DNA of 7,250 nucleotides from Candidatus Kaiserbacteria bacterium (lineage in GTDB: Bacteria; Patescibacteriota; Minisyncoccia; Phycocordibacterales; UBA918). Shown here piece by piece: positions 1 through 6,622 of the stretch; positions within the stretch are counted from its first letter, which is position 1, and every line of letters starts with the position of its first letter. The stretch spans positions 1 to 7,250 of the forward strand of contig SKGH01000027.1 in assembly GCA_007117575.1 (NCBI GenBank). The letters run 5' to 3'. The notes under the pieces are model-generated. The model was given only the letters and a program-made list of their open reading frames with translations. It was not told where the DNA came from and made no database searches. Both the position numbers and the translations under genes were made by a program.

Positions 1-172
1 CCAGTTTCCGTGATCATTTATATTCTTTCGTGACTGACTAAAACGATTTTGATTTATTACGTTAGTAATAAATGTTTACCGGAACTATAGCTGGGTGAGG
101 CGTACTTGGTGGTACGATGAACGGTTTGAGTGACGAAAGCAACAAAGAAATTCGCCAAACGCGTAAGTCCTG
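1..172 (-). mobile_element. MITE-like element, copy A (cut by window edge)
   Basis: This is the reverse complement of the elements at 1446-1668 and 2685-2901. Aligned by eye it differs from the 2685 copy at about four positions over roughly 165 bases. Its intact end is on the right, where AAACGCGTAAGTCCTG (157-172) is the terminal inverted repeat. The other end, about 45 bases by comparison with the 2685 copy, lies outside the window. The internal hairpin is best preserved here: TTTATTAC (53-60) pairs perfectly with GTAATAAA (65-72) around a 4-base loop. The base sequence just outside the intact end is ATTAA (173-177). If the family makes 5-bp target duplications, ATTAA should also flank the missing end. 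No transposase is encoded. Confidence 0.85.
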
Positions 173-253
173 ATTAAGAAACTATTTCTTGATAAAGGGG
201 CTGGTTGAGTCGGTAAATGTGTATGTATTTTAAGTTAAGGGATGATAGGGTTT

Positions 254-285
254 AAAAAATCAGACCGGTTTTCAGTTTCTGATTT
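254..285 (-). terminator. Probable intrinsic terminator of the permease gene
   Basis: Read on the minus strand, AAATCAG (279-285) pairs perfectly with CTGATTT (257-263) over a 15-base loop, and the second arm runs into six T (254-259). The stem starts at the permease stop codon (TGA at 287-285), the right place to end its transcript. The stem is short and AT-rich, so efficiency may be modest. Confidence 0.5.
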
Positions 286-1370
286 CAAACACCATTGTTT
301 GTATTTATGGCTACCTCATCCAATAAATATTCTCGGTATTCTTCTCCGAATATGTTCCATAAAGATAAGCAGAAAGCCGCTATGACAGGACCGATCACAA
401 AGCCAGTAATTCCAAAACTAGCTATTCCTCCTGTGGTGGCAAGTAGTACTACAGCATCAGGTATTTTTGCTCTTCGTCCGACAAGTAAGGGTCGCAAAAA
501 TTCATCTACTAAACCTACAAGCAAAATACCAACTGTCATAACTGCTACACCCTGCCATACGGAGCCGGTAATTATAAGGAAAAATCCAGCCGGCATTAAA
601 ATCAGTGACGCACCTAAAGCGGGAATTATTGCCAAAATAGCCATGAGCACTCCCCACAATACAGGTGCTGAAATACCAACCATCCATAGAATTAGACCAC
701 CTAAAAGACCTTGTAATAAGGCTATGGTAAGAGTACCTTGCACGATGGCACGAGTGGTGTCCGTAAAGCGTTGAATAAGTCGTGTTTCATGGCTGGTTTT
801 TAAGGGTAGGTAGTATGTAAATTTATCACACAGAGGTCTACCGTATTTAAAAAAGAAGAATAACAAATAAACCATGATAGCTAGTTTTGCTAAGAAATGG
901 ATAGTTGATTGACCATAACTTAAAATTGATGTACCGGCTGTCTCGGCTAGGTTTGCCACGTTCTCCCTTAGCCAGTTTTGTGTTGTTTCAGGGTCTATAT
1001 TGAAGGGTTCTAAATATGCGGACATGGTGGATGCGTATTGCAGGAAAACCGGCTCCTCTCCGCTTTTTGGCGCTGTTTGTAAAGATTGGAATAAGGAGAA
1101 AGATTCTTTAACCACCATACCTCCAACAAGGAAAAAAGGTATTACTACCAGTAGGATAATAATCCCAACGGTGCTTATAGAGGCAAGATTTTTACGACCT
1201 TCCCACCTAGTTTCCAATTTTTCGTATAAGGGATAAAAAACTAAGGCAATGACCATGGCCCAGAAAATTGGAAAAAGGAAAGATCCTAACATCCAAAGAA
1301 AGACTATAGTTGTTGCCAGTAAGAGAAAAATAAACACCAGTTGTTGAATTTGAGTGAACTGCATATACAT
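285..1370 (-). CDS. AI-2E/PerM-family membrane permease
   Basis: This is a 361-residue multi-pass inner-membrane protein of the AI-2E transporter (PerM/YdiK/TqsA) family. Hydrophobic segments lie at about residues 9-28, 30-47, 66-86, 159-176, 209-231, 237-257, 259-288 and 303-340. A soluble stretch (about 87-155) separates the third and fourth, as usual in the family. The C-terminal half carries family hallmarks: APVLWG (235-240), IPALG (249-253), D289 followed by RP (293-294), and the FGITGFVIGP block (319-328). Family members are proposed to export small molecules such as autoinducer 2 or to act in ion or pH homeostasis; the substrate here cannot be read from sequence. The length is normal and the gene is intact. 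The first ATG (1370) is followed two codons later by another ATG (1364). A TGATATAGT extended -10 lies so close upstream that the second ATG may be the real start. MITE-like copies in opposite orientation flank the gene on both sides. Confidence 0.9.
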   Translation of the reverse strand: MYMQFTQIQQLVFIFLLLATTIVFLWMLGSFLFPIFWAMVIALVFYPLYEKLETRWEGRKNLASISTVGIIILLVVIPFFLVGGMVVKESFSLFQSLQTAPKSGEEPVFLQYASTMSAYLEPFNIDPETTQNWLRENVANLAETAGTSILSYGQSTIHFLAKLAIMVYLLFFFFKYGRPLCDKFTYYLPLKTSHETRLIQRFTDTTRAIVQGTLTIALLQGLLGGLILWMVGISAPVLWGVLMAILAIIPALGASLILMPAGFFLIITGSVWQGVAVMTVGILLVGLVDEFLRPLLVGRRAKIPDAVVLLATTGGIASFGITGFVIGPVIAAFCLSLWNIFGEEYREYLLDEVAINTNNGV

Positions 1371-1372
1371 AT

Positions 1373-1382
1373 ACTATATCAG
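1373..1382 (-). promoter_or_regulatory. Extended -10 promoter of the permease gene
   Basis: On the minus strand, TGA then TATAGT (hexamer 1378-1373) forms a TGN extended -10, five of six matches to TATAAT. I see no good -35, which extended -10 promoters can lack. The hexamer ends 2 bases before the first ATG and 8 bases before the second (1364). A start site about 7 bases downstream would therefore give a near-leaderless mRNA beginning at Met3. Confidence 0.4.
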
Positions 1383-1445
1383 AATAATGTTAACGATTGT
1401 TCCGGTGGGTGGTATTAGGGTTTATAAGACAATTTGTAATAAAAA

Positions 1446-1668
1446 CATGACTTACGCGTTTGGCGAATGTATTTGTTGCTTTCGTCACTCAAACCTTTCA
1501 TCGTACCACCAAGTACGCCTCACCCAGCTATAGTTTCGGTAACCATTTATTATTAAAGTAATAAACCAAAATCGTTTTAGTCAGTCACGAAAGAATATAA
1601 ATGATCACGGAAACCGGGGCTGGGGCAGGGTCAGCGCCTCGAACTTCATCAGAAACGCGTAAGTCATG
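1446..1668 (+). mobile_element. MITE-like element, copy B (complete, 223 bp)
   Basis: The ends are a perfect 16-bp inverted repeat: CATGACTTACGCGTTT (1446-1461) and its complement (1653-1668). Both ends abut AAAAA (1441-1445 and 1669-1673), a plausible 5-bp target duplication, although low-complexity. Inside are a CGTAC/GTACG hairpin (1502-1506, 1513-1517), a second hairpin TTTATTAT/GTAATAAA (1546-1553, 1558-1565), and an imperfect inner inverted repeat around CTTTCGTCACTC and CAGTCACGAAAG. Against the 2685 copy it has about a dozen substitutions and six extra bases near the right end. It lies between two divergent genes, 75 bases upstream of the permease start. It carries no transposase, so it would need one in trans. 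I cannot assign the inverted repeats to a named IS family. Confidence 0.85.
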
Positions 1669-1701
1669 AAAAAGACAATGCAGGTGATGATATTTCGTAA
1701 A

Positions 1702-1790
1702 CGCTCTTTCAGCTAGCAAAAACGCCCTGATTTCGCGAGCTTTCATGTCCTGTCGACTTGGCTGAAAGGGAAAGCGAAGCGGACGTTTTT
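1702..1790. repeat. Structured inverted-repeat block
   Basis: Several complementary arms compete here. CTTTCAGC (1706-1713) pairs perfectly with GCTGAAAG (1761-1768), extended by CGCT (1702-1705) with AGCG (1773-1776). An alternative structure pairs AAAAACG (1718-1724) with CGTTTTT (1784-1790), extended by TTCGC (1732-1736) with GCGAA (1774-1778). The second form ends in five T and looks terminator-like; the two forms share bases and exclude each other. The block lies about 90 bases upstream of the gene at 1881. It could be an attenuator-like leader, a small RNA or a decayed mobile fragment. Confidence 0.4.
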
Positions 1791-1880
1791 ATTACAAAAA
1801 TTTATGTACAAATAGTGTAAAGTGTTTTTAAACCTTGGATCTCTGTAAGTTTCTAGTGTTTAGATCGTCTCAGTTAGAAT

Positions 1881-2627
1881 ATGCAAGCAATACAAAATCT
1901 GTTTTTTTGGTGGTGGCAACGAGTACTGGTAAGGTATATAACCCTGTTTATAGTAATTTTCTTGTTGTTTATATTGTTGACAATGAATGCGCAACCGGGT
2001 GGACTGCTATACCCTCTTAAGGTGTCCGGGATTGAGAGAGTTGCGAGCCGCTTTAGGGTTGGTGTGGAGAGTCAATCTTTATATCAGCAGGTACGTCTAG
2101 AGAGACGTCTTCATGAAGCTGTTAAATTGTCTAGTAGAAAAAATGTCTCGGAATCAGCTGTAGAGAAGCTGTCAGTCAAAGTCGTGTCAGTGACTAGAAA
2201 GTGGCTTGATCATTTAGCTCGCAACGAGGGTGGTGAACTATCACCGGTTTTCGTATTGTTAGCAACACATCAAATGGAAATAAGACTTAAGGCAATAGAA
2301 AGAGTTTTTAGAGAAAATGACTCCTTCAAGAGTGAGGCTCAAAAGGTTATTTCTTTACGACGTGAGGTGTCTGATTATTTAGATAGTAGATCAAATCAGC
2401 TTTTGTTATCTAAAGACGGATCTTTTACAAATGTTTTTACTTCTTTATTAGAAAGTCTGATGTCTGAACTTAATCGTGAAAGGTTAGATGAAGAGGCGTT
2501 GATGGCAGTTCAAGATTATGTACTTAACGCACAAGTTCTACTGACAGAAGAAGATTTCAATACCGCGTTAAGGTCCCTTTTCAGAGCGGTAGAGATTGTA
2601 GAGTTGGTTGATATGGGTCTAAGGTAA
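1881..2627 (+). CDS. Membrane-anchored DUF5667-like protein
   Basis: This is a 248-residue protein of unknown function. A basic, aromatic N-terminus with FFWWWQ (8-13) precedes one strong membrane segment (about 18-37). The motif PGGLLYPLK (39-47) follows at once. A proline-glycine then LYPLK next to a membrane anchor, followed by helices with an ERRLHEA-type pattern (here 74-80), is typical of the DUF5667 domain. That domain occurs in membrane-anchored proteins of Actinobacteria and Patescibacteria. The remainder (about 50-248) is predicted to be charged and helical, probably facing outside the membrane. The start is the only ATG upstream of the membrane segment. TAGAAT lies directly before it and no Shine-Dalgarno sequence is visible. 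The gene stands alone between two direct copies of the MITE-like element. The family assignment is by motif only. Confidence 0.7.
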   Translation: MQAIQNLFFWWWQRVLVRYITLFIVIFLLFILLTMNAQPGGLLYPLKVSGIERVASRFRVGVESQSLYQQVRLERRLHEAVKLSSRKNVSESAVEKLSVKVVSVTRKWLDHLARNEGGELSPVFVLLATHQMEIRLKAIERVFRENDSFKSEAQKVISLRREVSDYLDSRSNQLLLSKDGSFTNVFTSLLESLMSELNRERLDEEALMAVQDYVLNAQVLLTEEDFNTALRSLFRAVEIVELVDMGLR

Positions 2628-2684
2628 ATCGCCTTAAGCTATTTAGCGTAGTTTTAGGTTGATACCTTCTCGGTCCGTTATTCT

Positions 2685-2901
2685 CAGGACTTACGCGTTT
2701 GGCGAATTTCTTTGTTGTTTTCGTCACTCAAACCTTTCATCGTACCACCAAGTACGCCTCACCCAGCTATAGTTCCGGTAAACATTTATTACTAACCTAA
2801 TAAACCAAAATCGTTTTAGTCAGTCACGAAAGAATATAAATGATCACGGAAACTGGAGCTGGGTTAGCGCCTCGAACTTCATCAGAAACGCGTAAGTCAT
2901 G
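2685..2901 (+). mobile_element. MITE-like element, copy C (complete, 217 bp)
   Basis: The terminal inverted repeats are CAGGACTTACGCGTTT (2685-2700) and the complement of 2886-2901, matching at 15 of 16 positions. The element is flanked on both sides by ATTCT (2680-2684 and 2902-2906), a non-trivial 5-bp direct repeat that looks like a true target duplication. Internal hairpins CGTAC/GTACG (2741-2745, 2752-2756) and TTTATTA/TAATAAA (2785-2791, 2798-2804) match those of the other copies. It sits between convergent genes, 57 bases after the DUF5667-like gene and 50 bases beyond the phosphodiesterase stop, so its hairpins could affect transcript ends on either strand. Confidence 0.88.
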
Positions 2902-2951
2902 ATTCTATTTCAGACTATTGTTCATATCACTCCGGCACTATTTTGCGCTAT

Positions 2952-4220
2952 TTATAGCTCAAGAGTGAGAAATACTGAGTCCATTTCTTCAGGAGTCAAA
3001 CCTCCGTGGTGACCATACATTTTTTGTTCATATTTACCCTCTCCCCACCAAAAAACAGATTCTTTTTCATAGGGCAATATGCATATATTGCCAAGGCGAT
3101 CTTTTAGTTTACCTGAGGGGTCTCTGCCAAATAGACCTTTTTCTAATAATTCATTTACCGGATATATTTCCGCTTTGTTATTCAGGACTTTTTTTAACTC
3201 TTCGATGGCGGTTTCAGTATATTCTTCTTTGATATACAGAAAAAGATCTCTACTACTGCCACCGGGTGCTAATAATTGACCTTTTTTATTTGTTTGATTC
3301 CAATTAATTATGTCTGGCAAGAGAATGTCGACGTAGGCGGTGGTGCTTGGGTTTATGGCGGTTTGACCATGGTCGGCGGTTAGGATCATTAAAGTATTTT
3401 CACTTTGTCCCATAACTTCATTTAAAAATAAAGTTTCCAACTGTCTAAAAAATGCATCGGTCGTTTTTTCAAAGGTCTCCGAATCCAGTCCGTGGTCATG
3501 GCCGACACTATCAATGTCTCCGTAATAGAAATAAAAGTATGCTTTATCTTGTTCATTTTTGATAACTTTACTTAATTCGACCAACCCTGACTCCCAGTCT
3601 TCAAAAGCCTTTACATGTTTTACTCCTTTAGATACAGCATCACCATAAGGTGATGGAGTAAATTTAGCGGATTGAAAAAGATAAGTTTGTATATTTTTTT
3701 CGTCTAATTTTTTATATAAAGAATAGTTTGGAAAAATCTCGTTAGGATCAATTACTTTACTTAGTGTGTTGCGTTCATTATCGTCAACATATGAAAAAAG
3801 CAGAGGAGTGATCATGTTGTCGACTTTGGGTTCATAATAGTGCCATTCAAAGACCCCGCTTTTTCCTACCGGCTCTCCGGTATGGATGGTGGTCACGTGA
3901 GCAGCTGTTGTTGATGGGAATTGTGAAGTGATTTTGGAAACCATTCCGTCTTGTATGAAGCGTTTTAGTATCGGGTATTTGTCTTTGTATTTTTCAAAGA
4001 AACACCAACCAAAAGCGTCAACTAGAAACAAAACCACTTTGTCGTATTTATCATGAGGCGTGGTTCCTAGCGGTAGTGAATTCAGGGAAGATTTACCGGT
4101 AAGCAGTGTTTCTATGGTACCGGGTATGTTTGAGAAGCAATAAGAATCATATAAGGGTTTTCTAAATTGGCTTGAAAAAACAGCACCGTCTACTTCTTTA
4201 ATACTATTGTGATTTATCAT
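2952..4220 (-). CDS. Alkaline-phosphatase-superfamily phosphodiesterase/phosphatase
   Basis: This 422-residue protein has the type I phosphodiesterase/nucleotide pyrophosphatase fold pattern of the alkaline phosphatase superfamily. The visible metal and catalytic sites, in order, are: D68 in FLVDAFG; a Thr nucleophile in FPSTTAAHVTTIHTG (101-115), where T105 best fits the nine-residue distance to the TG typical of the family; D237 and H241 in DIDSVGHDHG (235-244); D283 and H284 in TADHGQ; and H404 or H405 in GHHGG (404-407). The two-zinc ligand set therefore appears complete and the enzyme is probably active. No signal peptide or membrane segment is visible, so it is expected in the cytoplasm, unlike classical secreted family members. 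The substrate is unknown; nucleotide or phospho-/phosphonoester hydrolysis are family possibilities. It has its own promoter upstream. It is far shorter than the PglZ proteins of BREX systems, so I do not call it PglZ. Confidence 0.85.
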   Translation of the reverse strand: MINHNSIKEVDGAVFSSQFRKPLYDSYCFSNIPGTIETLLTGKSSLNSLPLGTTPHDKYDKVVLFLVDAFGWCFFEKYKDKYPILKRFIQDGMVSKITSQFPSTTAAHVTTIHTGEPVGKSGVFEWHYYEPKVDNMITPLLFSYVDDNERNTLSKVIDPNEIFPNYSLYKKLDEKNIQTYLFQSAKFTPSPYGDAVSKGVKHVKAFEDWESGLVELSKVIKNEQDKAYFYFYYGDIDSVGHDHGLDSETFEKTTDAFFRQLETLFLNEVMGQSENTLMILTADHGQTAINPSTTAYVDILLPDIINWNQTNKKGQLLAPGGSSRDLFLYIKEEYTETAIEELKKVLNNKAEIYPVNELLEKGLFGRDPSGKLKDRLGNICILPYEKESVFWWGEGKYEQKMYGHHGGLTPEEMDSVFLTLEL

Positions 4221-4226
4221 AAAACC

Positions 4227-4255
4227 AATTTATCAGATTAGAAAACATAATTCAA
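4227..4255 (-). promoter_or_regulatory. Promoter of the phosphodiesterase gene, leaderless type
   Basis: On the minus strand, TTGAAT (4255-4250) and TAAATT (4232-4227) are separated by 17 bases, and TGA precedes the -10 as an extended element. Only six bases (4226-4221) separate the -10 from the ATG at 4220, so the expected transcription start is the A of the start codon. No ribosome-binding site is present. Confidence 0.55.
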
Positions 4256-4300
4256 AACTTATAAATTTAGAGTAAATAATTTCATTAGTATACGTATTTT

Positions 4301-4984
4301 TTAAGTTTGTTTTTTATAACTTTGCTCAGTATATAACTTACGACTATATTTTACTTCTATTTCAGCTTTTCTCGTAGCCTCACCCCTATGTAGATTATCT
4401 AGTATCCTTTGAAAATCTCCTTGAACTTTCTTTGACCAACCAGCTTCGTTTTTGTGCCATAAATAAGTTTCACCGCCGTTTTCAAATTCTTGACCAATAT
4501 AATTTAATAAGTCCGCAATATCATTTAGCAGAGCGTACATTTTGTTTGCAGACGGGATCGATTTCACGTTTAAATTTTTTTGCCGATGGGCAAAATACTG
4601 GTCTCTAGCAGACTTTAGATTTTCTAGTGTTTCTTTATGTCTTACTTGTAATGATTCGTAATTGTGCCATTTATTAATCTTAAATTTTCTTGCTTCATCA
4701 AGTAAGTATGCCAATGTTCTCTTTCTTTTATCGTTTCCGTCTTCAAACATTTGTGTAACAGAAAGTACGAGTGCGTAAGAAATTCCTCTTTCGACTGAGT
4801 TGAAGAAGTAGTTATATTTTTTAATGATTTCATAGTTATGCTTAGCAGTTTTTTCTCCAATGTGTTTTTTGCTACTGGCGAGAAGTGGAGCATATAGGAG
4901 TTCGCAGTAGGTGCTTGTCTCGTAGAGATGATGAAAAAAATCAACCCATAATTTTTTCAAGTCATCTTTTGTTTGTATTTCCAT
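4301..4984 (-). CDS. HEPN-domain protein, AbiU2-like
   Basis: This 227-residue, largely helical, soluble protein carries the motif RDQYFAHR with R127 and H133. This is an R-x5-H, within the R-x4-6-H signature of HEPN ribonucleases. An arginine-aspartate followed by an AH and a basic residue near the middle of a protein of this size resembles AbiU2-type abortive-infection proteins. Family members with this motif act as metal-independent RNases in antiphage and toxin-antitoxin systems; whether this one cleaves RNA is unproven. Motif residues are intact. Lysine-rich stretches occur throughout, with a basic C-terminus. The gene is transcribed away from the hsdM operon across a 177-base spacer, a typical defence-island arrangement. 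No obvious small antitoxin gene adjoins it. Eighty bases separate it from the phosphodiesterase gene, which has its own promoter. The family assignment rests on motif and length, without alignment. Confidence 0.6.
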   Translation of the reverse strand: MEIQTKDDLKKLWVDFFHHLYETSTYCELLYAPLLASSKKHIGEKTAKHNYEIIKKYNYFFNSVERGISYALVLSVTQMFEDGNDKRKRTLAYLLDEARKFKINKWHNYESLQVRHKETLENLKSARDQYFAHRQKNLNVKSIPSANKMYALLNDIADLLNYIGQEFENGGETYLWHKNEAGWSKKVQGDFQRILDNLHRGEATRKAEIEVKYSRKLYTEQSYKKQT

Positions 4985-4990
4985 ATTTAG

Positions 4991-5018
4991 AACATACTAT
5001 CTCATTAGTTTTAGTCAA
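4991..5018 (-). promoter_or_regulatory. Promoter of the HEPN gene, leaderless type
   Basis: On the minus strand, TTGACT (5018-5013; five of six to consensus) and TATGTT (4996-4991) are separated by 16 bases. Six bases (4990-4985) separate the -10 from the ATG at 4984, the same geometry as the promoter at 4227-4255. The expected transcription start coincides with the start codon, and no Shine-Dalgarno sequence is visible. Confidence 0.55.
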
Positions 5019-5050
5019 TGAAGCAACCGATTGTAGGGTGAAGACTAAGA

Positions 5051-5137
5051 ATTGAGAAACGGAACTTAAAATGGTACTCTCAATGATAGCTTGTTTGTTA
5101 GATTTTGTGATGGTGAATTACTTTTATAGTAAACAAG
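5051..5137. promoter_or_regulatory. Divergent spacer with two inverted repeats (possible operators)
   Basis: Two perfect 7-bp inverted repeats lie between the HEPN and hsdM starts. ATTGAGA (5051-5057) matches TCTCAAT (5078-5084), and CTTGTTT (5090-5096) matches AAACAAG (5131-5137). TATAGT (5125-5130) abuts the last arm and could be the hsdM -10, giving a leader of about 25 bases; I see no convincing -35. A regulator binding here could control either divergent gene, but this is weakly supported. Confidence 0.25.
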
Positions 5138-5161
5138 ATTGAACAAATAGGTTGTAATTTT

Positions 5162-6619
5162 ATGGTGACAAATTTAGTAAATAGTTTTAAGAGGATTGAT
5201 GATGCGCTATGGGTAGACGGTGGTGCAAATAACCCAGGTGACTACATCACACAGATTTCTTGGATGCTGTTTTTAAAGTACCTCGAAGACCTTGAAAATC
5301 GAAGGTAAATAGACGCTCAGCTTGAAGGTAAGACATACACACCAATCTTAAAAGAAGAGTTTCGTTGGCATTCCTGGGCGTGTCCGAAGACTGTAGATGG
5401 CAAGAAGGATGTTACCAGAGCTCTAAGCGGTAAAGACTTGCTAGAGTTTGTAAATAAAGAACTATTTCCATATCTCAAAGCTTTTAAAAACACTACTGAT
5501 GACACTAAGACGCTTGCTTATAAGATTGGTGAGATATTTAGTGAGATAGATAACAAGATTCAGAGCGGTCACACCTTACGGGAAGCGCTCGATATTATCG
5601 ATGCGCTAGAGTTCAAGACTCAAGAGCAACTTGATGACCTTTCTCATCTCTACGAAGACCGACTTAAATTACTCGGTGGAGCAGGTCGTAGCGGTGAATA
5701 CTACACGCCACGCCCACTCATTAAGACAATGATGCAAGCACTTGACATAGAGCCAGGCAAGACTATCTATGACGGTGCAGCAGGTACAGCTGGGTTCCTA
5801 ACAGAAGCGTATGACTATCTCAAAGCCAAGAACCTCTCTACTAAGCAGCTAAAGTTCCTCAAAGAGAACACTTTCACAGGTAAGAACAAAATGGCACAGC
5901 CGTACCTTTTAGGTACGATGAATATGATCCTGCACGGCATTGAAGCGCCGAATATGATCCACACTAACACTCTTACCGAAGACACGGCTGATATTCAGGA
6001 GAAGGATCGTTATGACTACATTCTTGCCAACCCACCATTTGGAGGAAAAGAGCACGCTGAGGTACAGCGTAACTTTCCCGTCAAGACGGGAGCAACGGAG
6101 CTCTTGTTCCTTCAGCATTTCATTAAGCGTTTGCGGGCAGGTGGCGAAGCAGCGATTGTTATCAAAAATACCTTTCTCTCAAATACAGACAATGCGACGA
6201 CTTCAGTTCGTAAAGAGCTTCTAGAGTCTTGTAGTCTAAATGCCATCCTCGACCTGCCAGGCGGAGCGTTCTCAGCCAACTCTTCAACGGGTGTAAAAAC
6301 CGTAGTGCTTTTCTTTGAGAAAGGAAAACCAACTAAAAAAATCTGGTACTACCAGCTCAATGTAGGACGTTCGCTTGGTAAGACTGATCCGCTCAACGAG
6401 AATGATTTTGCTCACTTCTTGAAGCTCTATAAGAAAAAAGAAGACAGCGAATGTAGCTGGACAGTAAAGGTTAGTGATTTAGACCGGAAAAGCTTTGACC
6501 TTTCAGTAAAAAACCCCAATGCTCCAGAGGAAGTTGCTTTTCGGTCTCCGAAAGAGATCATTCAATCCTTGAAAAAGCTCAATAAGGAAGCTGAAAAGAT
6601 AGTAAGTAAGTTAGAATAG
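5162..6619 (+). pseudogene. hsdM: Type I restriction-modification methyltransferase subunit HsdM, interrupted by in-frame TAA
   Basis: The reading frame from the ATG at 5162 encodes an HsdM N-terminal domain (SWMLFLKYLEDLE at residues 33-45). It meets TAA at 5306-5308 after codon 48, then continues in the same frame, with IDAQLEGKTYTPIL directly after, to a TAG at 6617-6619. Full length would be 485 residues, normal for HsdM, so one base change accounts for the break. In full-length numbering, GEYYTPR (178-184) is the conserved segment before the methylase core. DGAAGTAGF (204-212) is the SAM-binding motif I, and NPPF (290-293) is the catalytic motif IV of N6-adenine methyltransferases. HsdM methylates adenine in a complex with HsdS and is needed for restriction by HsdR. 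No ATG or GTG in frame follows the stop; the first possible restart is a TTG at 5438, which would lose about 92 residues. The gene is therefore probably inactive, unless the TAA is a base error or is read through. It is more GC-rich than its neighbours. Confidence 0.85.
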
Positions 6620-6622
6620 GGC

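Noticed and set aside
295..774. A 159-codon open frame on the plus strand
   Set aside because: It is antisense to the permease, has no domain-like features and a composition expected of a shadow of a hydrophobic gene.
2620..2636. Terminator after the DUF5667-like gene (TAAGG/CCTTA)
   Set aside because: The stem is only five pairs, overlaps the stop codon and lacks a following T run.
1..2901. CRISPR array from the repeated sequence
   Set aside because: The repeats are about 220 bp, far apart, in both orientations and have transposon-like ends.
2952..4220. PglZ of a BREX system
   Set aside because: The protein is about half the PglZ length and no other BREX gene is present; the fold is shared but the family is probably different.
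5306..5308. Stop-codon recoding as explanation for the hsdM stop
   Set aside because: Known recoding in Patescibacteria affects TGA, whereas this is TAA, and TGA ends the permease here. Genes at 2627, 2952 and 4301 also end in TAA.
5438..6619. Separate shorter methyltransferase gene starting at TTG 5438
   Set aside because: Upstream codons in the same frame read as conserved HsdM sequence back to the TAA, and no ribosome-binding site precedes the TTG. One broken gene is the simpler reading.
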